Source: an uncultured Bacilli bacterium (lineage in GTDB: Bacteria > Bacillota_I > Bacilli_A > RF39 > UBA660). Taken from it: 5,983 nt of DNA. The position numbers and the translations under genes were made by a program. The stretch covers positions 1 through 5,983 of the forward strand of contig CAKPSW010000024.1 in NCBI GenBank assembly GCA_934183705.1, read 5' to 3'. The notes under the pieces are model-generated. The model did not search any database. It saw only the letters and a list, made by a program, of their open reading frames with translations, and was not told where the DNA came from. Shown piece by piece: positions 1 through 4,879 of this stretch (positions are counted from its first letter, which is position 1; each line of letters starts with the position of its first letter).

Positions 1-31
1 TTATTTTATCTTCATAACTTATTTTAGTCAT
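1..31 (-). CDS. Start of a probable IS3-family transposase subunit (orfA), cut by the window edge
   Basis: Only the first ten codons are in the window, reading MTKISYEDKI. I recognise this from memory as a typical beginning of the helix-turn-helix OrfA protein of IS3-family elements in low-GC Firmicutes, but ten residues are weak evidence. A GAGG Shine-Dalgarno (39-42) lies 7 nt before the ATG. It sits just inside what looks like an IS3-type terminal repeat (51-70), which supports the call. OrfA would bind the element's ends and supply the N-terminal part of the OrfAB transposase made by frameshifting. Its ribosome-binding site lies inside a hairpin arm. An unrelated small host gene cannot be excluded. 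Confidence 0.5.
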   Translation of the reverse strand, partial: MTKISYEDKI

Positions 32-36
32 ATAAA

Positions 37-68
37 AACCTCGCTTCTTATGTCCAAGAAACGGGGTT
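37..68 (-). terminator. Hairpin with T-tail downstream of hsp20, overlapping the IS end
   Basis: On the minus strand AACCCCGTTTCTT (68-56) pairs with AAGAAGCGAGGTT (49-37) across a GGACAT loop. Twelve of thirteen positions pair, one of them G-U, with a single C-A mismatch, and TTTTAT-like sequence follows. This is an intrinsic-terminator shape positioned to end hsp20 transcription. The second arm contains the GAGG ribosome-binding site of the downstream orfA, so read-through RNA would also hide that site. Confidence 0.55.
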
Positions 69-89
69 CATATCAAATGCTATACCTTA

Positions 90-467
90 TTATTCAGATT
101 CTTTGATGCTAATTGTTTTCTTTGTTTCAACTTGCTGTTTCTTAGGGCAAGTAAGTGATAGGATACCATTTTTAAAGTTGGCATCTATTTCATCTTCATT
201 AACATCTCCTAAGAAGAAAGTTCTTGTTACTTTGCTGTAGCTCTTTCTTTCACGATGAAGATATTTTTTATTTTCTTCTTCCTCATCATTTTTTTCGAAT
301 GTTACAGTTAACTCTCCTTTATCTACTGAAATGGTTATATCGTCTTTTTTGTAGCCTGGTGCTTCCATCTCAACGCATATTTTTCCATCTTTTTCATATA
401 CATCACATTTGATATTTTCTTCTCCTTTAAAGAAACTATCATCAAAAAACAATCTACTTGGCAACAT
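90..467 (-). CDS. hsp20: Small heat-shock protein, Hsp20/alpha-crystallin family
   Basis: ATP-independent cytoplasmic holdase chaperone that binds unfolding proteins as large oligomers and hands them to DnaK/ClpB-type refolding systems (family knowledge). The 125-residue protein has a short N-terminal arm, an alpha-crystallin domain at about 18-110 and a C-terminal tail. Visible signatures are APGYKKDDI (36-44), GELTVTFEK (51-59), HRERKSYSKVTRTFFL (71-86) and the family's NGIL motif (100-103). The I-x-I oligomerisation motif is I119-S120-I121. I chose ATG at 467. An in-frame GTG at 476 lies only 2 nt from the AAAGGA Shine-Dalgarno (479-484), which is too close, while ATG467 lies 11 nt away. 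It is transcribed from its own strong promoter with an overlapping inverted repeat. Length and motifs are normal. Confidence 0.95.
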   Translation of the reverse strand: MLPSRLFFDDSFFKGEENIKCDVYEKDGKICVEMEAPGYKKDDITISVDKGELTVTFEKNDEEEENKKYLHRERKSYSKVTRTFFLGDVNEDEIDANFKNGILSLTCPKKQQVETKKTISIKESE

Positions 468-516
468 ATAAACCACTATCCTTTCTTTATTTGTTTACCA
501 TAATTTATTGTTTATT

Positions 517-545
517 TGTAAGTAATATATCTTTTTTTACTTACA
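517..545 (-). other. Hairpin at the 5' end of the hsp20 mRNA
   Basis: TGTAAGTAA (517-525) and TTACTTACA (537-545) are perfect 9-bp arms around an 11-nt loop. The predicted transcription start (about 544-546, from the -10 box) puts this stem at the extreme 5' end of the mRNA, about 32 nt upstream of the Shine-Dalgarno. It does not include the ribosome-binding site, so mRNA protection is more likely than a classical RNA thermometer. Confidence 0.5.
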
Positions 546-550
546 TTATG

Positions 551-579
551 AGTATATCACTTTAATTAGCAATTGTCAA
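551..579 (-). promoter_or_regulatory. Sigma-A promoter of hsp20
   Basis: On the minus strand a perfect TTGACA -35 box (579-574) is followed by a 17-bp spacer and TATACT (556-551), preceded by an extended TGa. This is close to full consensus, so a repressor is needed if the gene is heat-inducible. The -35 box lies in the centre of the inverted repeat 564-594, which fits repression by blocking RNA polymerase. Confidence 0.8.
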
Positions 580-594
580 TAGCAATTGCTAATT
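564..594. promoter_or_regulatory. Operator-like inverted repeat over the hsp20 -35 box (CIRCE geometry)
   Basis: TTAGCAATT (566-574), nine bases, then AATTGCTAA (584-592): a perfect repeat with the same 9-9-9 layout as the HrcA site CIRCE (TTAGCACTC-N9-GAGTGCTAA). The outer six bases of each arm are identical and the inner three differ. The arms extend to 12 bp each (564-575, 583-594). A third half-site forms the perfect 12-bp palindrome TAGCAATTGCTA (580-591). The position over the -35 box strongly suggests a repressor site; whether HrcA or another regulator binds is unknown. Confidence 0.65.
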
Positions 595-601
595 TTTTTA
601 A

Positions 602-1762
602 TTATTGATATTTACTTTCTATACCGAAATATTCTTCTAGAGTTAGATAATCACCGTTATTATATATTTCTTTAGCTAGTTTTTTTCCTACATATCTTAT
701 ATGCCATGGTTCATATGTATAGCCTGTAATATCTTCTTTTCCTTTTGGATATCTAATGATAAAGCCATATTTATAGGAATTTTCTCTTAGCCAGTTACTT
801 TCGTTTGTGTTATCGAAAGATATATCTACTGTATTTAAATCTAGTACTAGACCTGTTTGATGTTCTGAAAATCCTGCGCGAGCTGAATATGTATCCGCTG
901 CTTCTTTTCCATCCATTCTTACATAGTTATTATATATGTATTCTTGATCTTGATATGATCTATAGCCACTTGAAGCGTATATATTTAACCCTGCTGCTTT
1001 GGCATCGTTTTTTAATTCATCAAAGGCTTTTTTAGCAAAGTCTACTATTTTAATATAGCCATTTATATCCTCTAAGTTATTAGGGGCAAACCCACTAGGT
1101 AGACTATATGTTTTATTTACTATTATGGTATCACCTATATATGTTACTCCTCTATCGTTTTTAATAGTATATCCCTTAGATGATTTACTAGTAGTTATAT
1201 CTTTATTTTCTTTGACTATTAACTTAAATTCTTTTGATGCTTCATTTTTAGAAGAATCTTTTGCTTTATATGTAAGAGTATATTCTCCTGGAACTTCTAT
1301 ATTATACTTTCCTTCTAGAGATGGAGTTATTTCTTCTTTACTGTTATCTGATACTTCTATTTGTGTTAATAAATCAGGAACTTTGGTAAAGGCTAATACT
1401 TCTATATCTTTTGCATTATTTATACTTGGTGGTGTAGTATCTTTTACTATTAGTGTAATATGTCTTTCTTCATTGTCATAGTTAAATTTTCCTTTATATG
1501 TTCCAGGTTTATATACTTTTCCTTCTTCTATTTCAATATTATCCCATACTATTTCTTTTTCTGGGGTAGTATTATGATATAAATAATCATTCATTGTAGG
1601 CACCTTACTACCTGCTTCAATAGTTAGTTTATCTTTATATTTAAATATATGGTTTATTGTTTCTTTATTTATTAATGTTATATATATAATAATACCAATT
1701 ATTAATATAATGCTTGCTAGTATTATTATTAATTTCTTTCTATTTATTTTCTTTTTTTCCAT
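602..1762 (-). CDS. vanY: Membrane-anchored D-alanyl-D-alanine carboxypeptidase (VanY/M15 family) with an Ig-like extracellular domain
   Basis: Zinc D,D-carboxypeptidase that removes the last D-Ala from peptidoglycan stem peptides outside the membrane. The 386-residue protein starts with a Lys-rich stretch and one hydrophobic helix (about 11-30), fitting an uncleaved signal anchor. Residues about 40-185 are beta-rich; the part from DTTPPSI (108) to about 184 resembles bacterial Ig-like/DUF5011 repeats. The catalytic domain is about 210-375. It shows SGYRS (265-269), the zinc motif SEHQTGLVLD (299-308) with His301 and Asp308, and EPWH (351-354) with catalytic Glu351 and third ligand His354. 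All key residues are present. It overlaps the end of tdk by 23 nt, with its GAGG ribosome-binding site (1770-1773) inside tdk, so it is probably translated from the xer-tdk-vanY mRNA. Without a D-Ala-D-Lac ligase nearby, wall trimming rather than vancomycin resistance is the likely role. Confidence 0.92.
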   Translation of the reverse strand: MEKKKINRKKLIIILASIILIIGIIIYITLINKETINHIFKYKDKLTIEAGSKVPTMNDYLYHNTTPEKEIVWDNIEIEEGKVYKPGTYKGKFNYDNEERHITLIVKDTTPPSINNAKDIEVLAFTKVPDLLTQIEVSDNSKEEITPSLEGKYNIEVPGEYTLTYKAKDSSKNEASKEFKLIVKENKDITTSKSSKGYTIKNDRGVTYIGDTIIVNKTYSLPSGFAPNNLEDINGYIKIVDFAKKAFDELKNDAKAAGLNIYASSGYRSYQDQEYIYNNYVRMDGKEAADTYSARAGFSEHQTGLVLDLNTVDISFDNTNESNWLRENSYKYGFIIRYPKGKEDITGYTYEPWHIRYVGKKLAKEIYNNGDYLTLEEYFGIESKYQ

Positions 1763-2360
1763 ATTCTTTCCTCAACTTTTTATAGCAACGACGACATACT
1801 GAATCGTATTCTGAATCGATGCCATCAATAGCAATTTGTTCTCCTTCAAATACTGGAATATATTCTTCATTTATTTTGTTAAGTCTAAGATTAAATGTTG
1901 CTTTATTACCACATTTACATATGGCTTTCATTTCTTCTATTTTATCCGCTATTTCAAATAGTCTTAAACTTCCTGGAAATACATGCCCGAAGGCATCTGC
2001 TCTTAGGCCATAGCAAAGAACTGGTATATTGAAATTATCTACTACATCTGATAATTCGTCTACTTGTTTTGGAGTTAAGAACTGAGCTTCATCTACTATT
2101 ATAACATCGACATTATTATTTAATAGATGGTAAGCTATTAGTCCATAGACATCAACATTAGAAGGTAGAACATAATCAGTATTTAATTCGGCTCCTGATC
2201 TACTTTGTATCTTTGCTCCAGCTTTTTTGTCATCCCCTGGTTTTATTATTAATACTTTTTTATTGCCTTTAAAAGGATCTATATAATTATAATATGTTTT
2301 TATTATTTCTGTTGTTTTTCCACTTTTCATTGCTCCATATTTAAAATATAATTTTGCCAT
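1740..2360 (-). CDS. tdk: Thymidine kinase (type II)
   Basis: Phosphorylates thymidine to dTMP with ATP in cytoplasmic pyrimidine salvage. The 206-residue protein has the P-loop GAMKSGKT (9-16), the Walker B/catalytic segment VDEAQF (89-94) with Glu91 as the expected catalytic base, and YGLRADAFG (117-125). The four cysteines of the structural zinc site are C148, C150, C189 and C192. The GEQIAIDG segment (173-180) and Tyr185 correspond to the thymidine-binding lasso. Length is slightly above the usual 190-195 because of a Lys-rich C-terminal tail (about 194-206), the part that overlaps the vanY start. The ATG lies 10 nt after the xer stop, behind a strong AGGGGG ribosome-binding site that includes that stop codon. 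No internal promoter was found, so it is probably cotranscribed with xer. Confidence 0.96.
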   Translation of the reverse strand: MAKLYFKYGAMKSGKTTEIIKTYYNYIDPFKGNKKVLIIKPGDDKKAGAKIQSRSGAELNTDYVLPSNVDVYGLIAYHLLNNNVDVIIVDEAQFLTPKQVDELSDVVDNFNIPVLCYGLRADAFGHVFPGSLRLFEIADKIEEMKAICKCGNKATFNLRLNKINEEYIPVFEGEQIAIDGIDSEYDSVCRRCYKKLRKEYGKKENK

Positions 2361-2365
2361 TATTT

Positions 2366-2373
2366 ACCCCCTA
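2366..2373 (-). promoter_or_regulatory. tdk ribosome-binding site overlapping the xer stop codon
   Basis: Minus strand TAGGGGGT: the TAG is the stop codon of xer and the G-run is the Shine-Dalgarno of tdk, 5 nt before its ATG. A terminating ribosome would sit on the initiation site, fitting translational coupling. Confidence 0.75.
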
Positions 2374-3261
2374 CTTCTTAGCTCTTGGATGAGCTAAATT
2401 GTATGTTTTTTTTATTTGTTCGTTTGTAATATGTGTATAGATACTAGTTGTATTAAGTGATTCATGTCCTAATAATTCTTTTACTGTCATTAAATCCATT
2501 CCATTTTCTAGTATATCAGTAGCAAAGGTATGTCTTAATGTATGAGGACTTATTTTTATATCTAAAGAGGCTTGAGATACTTTTTTATTTATTATTTCTC
2601 TAATATATCTTTCGGATAATTTATTACCATTCTTATTTAGAATAAGATATTCACTACTTTTTTTATTAAAATAATTATAGCCGTCTTTTAAATAGGTATC
2701 TAGAGCTTTTTTGGTATGATTGTTATATATTACTATTCTTTCTTTATTTCCTTTACCTAATACTTTTATTAGTTTTTCTTTTCTATTAATATCTTTAATT
2801 TTGATATTTACTAGTTCACTTACTCTTATTCCTGTAGCATAAAGAAGTTCAATAATTAAAGTATCTCTTTGTTCTATAGGAGTATCATCATTGCAAACAG
2901 AAAATAATTTTTCAAGTTCACTATCTTTAAGAAACTTAGGTAAATATTTTTCTCTTTTGGGATTAGATATATTATTAAAATAATTATCTTTAGTAATATC
3001 TTCTCTTATTAAGTAATTATATAATCCACGAATACTACTTAACTTTCTACTAATAGAGGATTTAGTAATACCTCTATCATATAAGTATTTCATATACTTA
3101 TATGATATCTCACTAGATATAGATAAAATATTAGTAAAATTATTAAGTAAAAATTCATTATACTCAATTAAATCATCTTTATATGATATTATAGTTTTAT
3201 CACTATACTTTCTCTCTATTTTTAAATATTCTAAATACATATCTATATATTTCATACTCAT
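2371..3261 (-). CDS. Tyrosine recombinase of the XerC/XerD type
   Basis: Site-specific DNA recombinase; family members resolve chromosome dimers at dif or serve mobile elements. From ATG3261 it has 296 residues, the normal Xer size. The N-terminal SAM-like, core-binding domain spans about 1-90 and the catalytic domain about 105-290. The full catalytic set is visible: Arg146 (TGIRVSE), Lys170 (LGKGNKER), His240 and Arg243 (HTLRH), His266 (LGHES) and nucleophile Tyr275 (SIYTH). The HPRA ending is typical of XerC/D rather than phage integrases. No flanking attachment site is seen, and it heads an operon with tdk and vanY, so a chromosomal role is likelier. Start choice is open between GTG3264, ATG3261 and ATG3255: none has a Shine-Dalgarno, and the predicted transcription start falls on or next to 3261-3264. 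XerC versus XerD cannot be decided here. Confidence 0.92.
   Translation of the reverse strand: MSMKYIDMYLEYLKIERKYSDKTIISYKDDLIEYNEFLLNNFTNILSISSEISYKYMKYLYDRGITKSSISRKLSSIRGLYNYLIREDITKDNYFNNISNPKREKYLPKFLKDSELEKLFSVCNDDTPIEQRDTLIIELLYATGIRVSELVNIKIKDINRKEKLIKVLGKGNKERIVIYNNHTKKALDTYLKDGYNYFNKKSSEYLILNKNGNKLSERYIREIINKKVSQASLDIKISPHTLRHTFATDILENGMDLMTVKELLGHESLNTTSIYTHITNEQIKKTYNLAHPRAKK
3075..3107. repeat. 14-bp perfect inverted repeat inside the xer coding region
   Basis: TATCATATAAGTAT (3075-3088) and ATACTTATATGATA (3094-3107) are perfect complements around a 5-nt loop. It encodes the Lys/Tyr-rich stretch around KYMKYLYD, so part of the symmetry may follow from codon use. It would form a stable hairpin early in the xer mRNA. 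It does not resemble a dif site. Confidence 0.5.
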
Positions 3262-3270
3262 CACATTATT

Positions 3271-3299
3271 ATTATAACATTAAAAGAAAATATAGTAAA
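3271..3299 (-). promoter_or_regulatory. Promoter of the xer-tdk-vanY operon
   Basis: Minus strand TTTACT (3299-3294), 17-bp spacer, TATAAT (3276-3271), with an extended TGt before the -10. A start 7-9 nt downstream would fall at 3264-3262, on or next to the xer start codon. The -35 overlaps the edge of the inverted repeat 3297-3327. Confidence 0.65.
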
Positions 3300-3327
3300 T
3301 TATATTAACTTATAGTTAATATAATTT
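3297..3327. repeat. 14-bp inverted repeat next to the xer -35 box, possible operator
   Basis: AAATTATATTAACT (3297-3310) and AGTTAATATAATTT (3314-3327) are perfect complements separated by TAT. It overlaps the -35 box of xer by 3 bp. It could be a regulator site or, as RNA, a weak back-up terminator behind efp. Its inner 13 bp also occur upstream of dinD at 5851-5863. Confidence 0.5.
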
Positions 3328-3345
3328 TATATTTTAACCTTCTTT

Positions 3346-3375
3346 AAAAAGAAAAAGTATCTACTTTCTAGATAC
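3346..3375 (-). terminator. Intrinsic terminator of rpmG-efp
   Basis: On the minus strand GTATCTA (3375-3369), loop GAAAG, TAGATAC (3363-3357), then TTTTTCTTTTT. A 7-bp perfect stem with a long T-tract. The stem overlaps the last codons of efp, and its second arm begins with the TAG stop codon, so ribosomes finishing efp would reach into the hairpin. Confidence 0.85.
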
Positions 3376-3918
3376 ATACTTACCATCTTTAGTAGATACA
3401 ATAATAGCTTCACCTTGTTCAATAAATAAAGGAACTTTTACTAACATACCAGTTTCAATAATAGCATCTTTAGTAGCATTAGTAGCGGTATTACCTTTAA
3501 TACCAGGTTCAGTCTTAGTAATAACAAAGTCAATTTTCTCTGGAAGTTCTATACCAAGCATTTCTCCTTCAAAGAAAATAAGAATAACTTCTAATCCTTC
3601 TTTTAGATATTTTACTTCATTTTCTATTTGCTTTTTATTTAATTCAACTTGTTCATATGTTTCCATGTTCATGAAACTATACGTATCGCCATCTGCATAA
3701 AGAAATTGCATCTTTTGTTTTTCAACATGAGCAGTAGGTACTTTAATACCAGCATTAAATGTATATTCAGCAATTGAACCAGTTCTTAAATTCTTAAGCT
3801 TAGCTTTTACAATAGCGGCTCCTTTACCAGGTTTAACATGATTAAATTCTAAAACTTGATATAAGTTACCATCATAGTTAATTGTTTGACCATTTTTAAA
3901 GTCATTAACATTTATCAT
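3361..3918 (-). CDS. efp: Translation elongation factor P
   Basis: EF-P binds between the ribosomal P and E sites and speeds peptide-bond formation at proline stretches. The 185-residue protein has the normal three-domain length: a KOW-like N-terminal domain (about 1-62) and two OB-fold domains. The loop VKPGKGAA (28-35) carries Lys32 at the tip, the position modified in Bacillus (5-aminopentanol). A GxxxxNATKDA-type stretch near 142-152 and the GKYVSRK ending are also typical. The ATG has a very strong AGGAGGG ribosome-binding site 5 nt ahead that includes the rpmG stop codon. Cotranscribed with rpmG (11-nt gap) and followed by a clear terminator. No modification enzyme is in the window. Confidence 0.98.
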   Translation of the reverse strand: MINVNDFKNGQTINYDGNLYQVLEFNHVKPGKGAAIVKAKLKNLRTGSIAEYTFNAGIKVPTAHVEKQKMQFLYADGDTYSFMNMETYEQVELNKKQIENEVKYLKEGLEVILIFFEGEMLGIELPEKIDFVITKTEPGIKGNTATNATKDAIIETGMLVKVPLFIEQGEAIIVSTKDGKYVSRK

Positions 3919-3923
3919 CTTCT

Positions 3924-3932
3924 ACCCTCCTA
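3924..3932 (-). promoter_or_regulatory. efp ribosome-binding site overlapping the rpmG stop codon
   Basis: Minus strand TAGGAGGGT: TAG ends rpmG and AGGAGGG is the Shine-Dalgarno of efp. It is the same layout as the xer-tdk junction and fits translational coupling. Confidence 0.75.
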
Positions 3933-4100
3933 TTTTTTTGTTTCTTTGTGTTTTGTTGTCTTACGACAATGTTTACAATATTTATTTAATTCTAATTTCT
4001 CTGGAGTGTTCTTTTTATTTTTTTCTTCTGTATAATTTATATTTTTACAATCTTGACACATCAAAGAAACTAATGCTCTATTTTCGTTTTTCTTTGCCAT
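3930..4100 (-). CDS. rpmG: 50S ribosomal protein L33, zinc-binding form
   Basis: Small protein of the large ribosomal subunit near the E site. The 56 residues show two Cys pairs for zinc, C15-x2-C18 and C42-x2-C45, making this the zinc-requiring (C+) type; a C-minus paralogue often exists elsewhere in Firmicutes. I chose ATG4100, giving the typical MAKKNENR start. The in-frame ATG at 4124 would add MSLGGGVI, which is only the translated Shine-Dalgarno, and it lies at the predicted transcription start. The ribosome-binding site GGGAGGAGGAG (4106-4116) is exceptionally strong, as expected for a ribosomal protein. It is the first gene of a two-gene operon with efp; rpmG more often neighbours secE/nusG or other ribosomal genes. 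Confidence 0.95.
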   Translation of the reverse strand: MAKKNENRALVSLMCQDCKNINYTEEKNKKNTPEKLELNKYCKHCRKTTKHKETKK

Positions 4101-4131
4101 TATTACTCCTCCTCCCAAAGACATCTACCTA

Positions 4132-4161
4132 ATTATATCATATTTTTATTATTTTATACAA
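4132..4161 (-). promoter_or_regulatory. Promoter of rpmG-efp
   Basis: Minus strand TATAAT (4137-4132) preceded by TGa, an extended -10. The best -35 is TTGTAT (4161-4156) at an 18-bp spacing, a weak match that the extended -10 would compensate. The predicted leader before the L33 ATG is only about 25 nt, mostly the ribosome-binding site, with no room for an L33 autoregulatory structure. Confidence 0.65.
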
Positions 4162-4202
4162 CTATTTTTTTGTTTTTTCCATATTTTATAAGAATATAAG
4201 TT

Positions 4203-4233
4203 AAAAAAATAACTAGAATAACTAGCTATTTTT
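4203..4233 (-). terminator. Terminator of the lysozyme-like gene
   Basis: On the minus strand AAAAATAGCTAG (4233-4222) pairs with CTAGTTATTTTT (4216-4205) around a 5-nt loop, 12 bp with one G-U pair, in a run of seven T. The stem contains the stop codon TAG. The plus strand also has a T-rich tail, so it may work in both directions, although no plus-strand gene needs it. Confidence 0.7.
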
Positions 4234-4872
4234 AATTTTTTCAATATATTTATTAACTTTATAAGACCACTCAGGATCTTCTGCATATTTTGGATTCATT
4301 TCATCAGCGGTAGTTAAACCGTAATCAACATAGTTTACTTTTATGTTTGATATAAAACCATATATACCATCTTCAAGAGTATCATAAGCTTTATATGCTC
4401 CACAGCCATCACCTTTTTGACCTCCTACGTTATTACATGACTTTGTTATATATGAACAATTCCATGTACATCCTGTTTCATGCATAGCTATTGCTACGGC
4501 TAAATATGGATCTACTCCTAAATCTATAGAGTGTTTAGCAAAAGATTCACCTTTTCCTGATAGGTCTGAAGATAATACTCTGTTTAGTTTATCTGTTAAT
4601 TCTTCCATGGTCAAATTATCAAAAACTTCCACTCTAGAAGGGATTTCTTCTATCTCCTCTTCTGTAGTTTCTTCTTTTATTTCTTCATTATTAATTAAAT
4701 CAACACTAACAAGTTCCTCTGTATATACAGCAGGATTATATAACTCATTAATATATACAATATCTTTATTATCAATTACTTTGTTATAATAAATTATACT
4801 AGTACTTATTCCTAAAGTTAATAAAGAAGCCATCATAACTCTTATGAGCCCGCTTGGTTTCATTTTTTTCAC
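4222..4872 (-). CDS. Membrane-anchored lysozyme-like / glucosaminidase-type peptidoglycan hydrolase
   Basis: Probable extracytoplasmic muramidase or beta-N-acetylglucosaminidase of the lysozyme-like fold (related to GH73/FlgJ-type enzymes). The 216-residue protein has a short basic start, one hydrophobic helix (about 10-29), and a variable region with a strongly acidic linker (63-77). The catalytic domain spans about 100-214. VDPYLAVAIAMHETG (120-134) is the family's helix, with Glu132 as candidate catalytic acid; NNVGG (147-151) and the EDGIYGFISNI helix (167-177) follow as in GH73-like proteins. Four cysteines (135, 139, 146, 157) cluster around the active site and could form disulfides. 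The upstream start GTG4872 has GGAAAG 5 nt ahead; ATG4863 would be 14 nt away. Monocistronic, with its own consensus promoter and terminator. Bond specificity cannot be told. Confidence 0.75.
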   Translation of the reverse strand: MKKMKPSGLIRVMMASLLTLGISTSIIYYNKVIDNKDIVYINELYNPAVYTEELVSVDLINNEEIKEETTEEEIEEIPSRVEVFDNLTMEELTDKLNRVLSSDLSGKGESFAKHSIDLGVDPYLAVAIAMHETGCTWNCSYITKSCNNVGGQKGDGCGAYKAYDTLEDGIYGFISNIKVNYVDYGLTTADEMNPKYAEDPEWSYKVNKYIEKIKNS

Positions 4873-4879
4873 TTCTTTC

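Larger units (their letters stand above)
1..70 (-). mobile_element. Left end of a probable IS3-family insertion sequence
   Basis: Reading the minus strand from 70, the sequence TGAACCCCGTTTCTTGGACA has the layout usual for IS3/IS150-group terminal repeats: terminal TG, a C-run a few bases in, then TTGGACA shortly before orfA. A start codon with a good ribosome-binding site follows 20 nt later. The boundary at 70 is inferred from this pattern; the other end, the matching repeat and any target duplication lie outside the window. If right, the element inserted about 20 bp downstream of the hsp20 stop codon and is oriented in the same direction as hsp20. Confidence 0.5.

Noticed and set aside
224..412. 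Short plus-strand open frames opposite hsp20, vanY, tdk, rpmG and the lysozyme-like gene
   Set aside because: Each is the antisense shadow of a recognised gene, with hydrophobic low-complexity translations and no supporting signals.
468..476. GTG476 as hsp20 start
   Set aside because: It is 2 nt from the Shine-Dalgarno; ATG467 has workable spacing and gives a typical N-terminus.
465..545. RNA thermometer in the hsp20 leader
   Set aside because: No U-rich stretch complementary to the AAAGGA site is present; only weak 5-6 bp alternatives near the start codon were found.
564..600. Intrinsic terminator at the end of vanY formed by the hsp20 operator
   Set aside because: The hairpin is followed by A-rich, not T-rich, sequence in the vanY direction; the T-run lies on the plus-strand side, where there is no gene.
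1125..1481. 118-codon plus-strand open frame opposite vanY
   Set aside because: It lies wholly opposite a gene with clear domains, encodes a low-complexity Ser/Leu/Val-rich product and has no recognisable ribosome-binding site or family.
3297..3327. dif or other Xer target site next to xer
   Set aside because: Arm and spacer lengths (14-3-14) do not match the 11-6-11 layout of dif and the sequence does not resemble Firmicute dif sites.
4101..4124. N-terminal extension of L33 (MSLGGGVI) from ATG4124
   Set aside because: The extension is a translation of the ribosome-binding site itself, lies at the predicted transcription start and is not part of L33 proteins.
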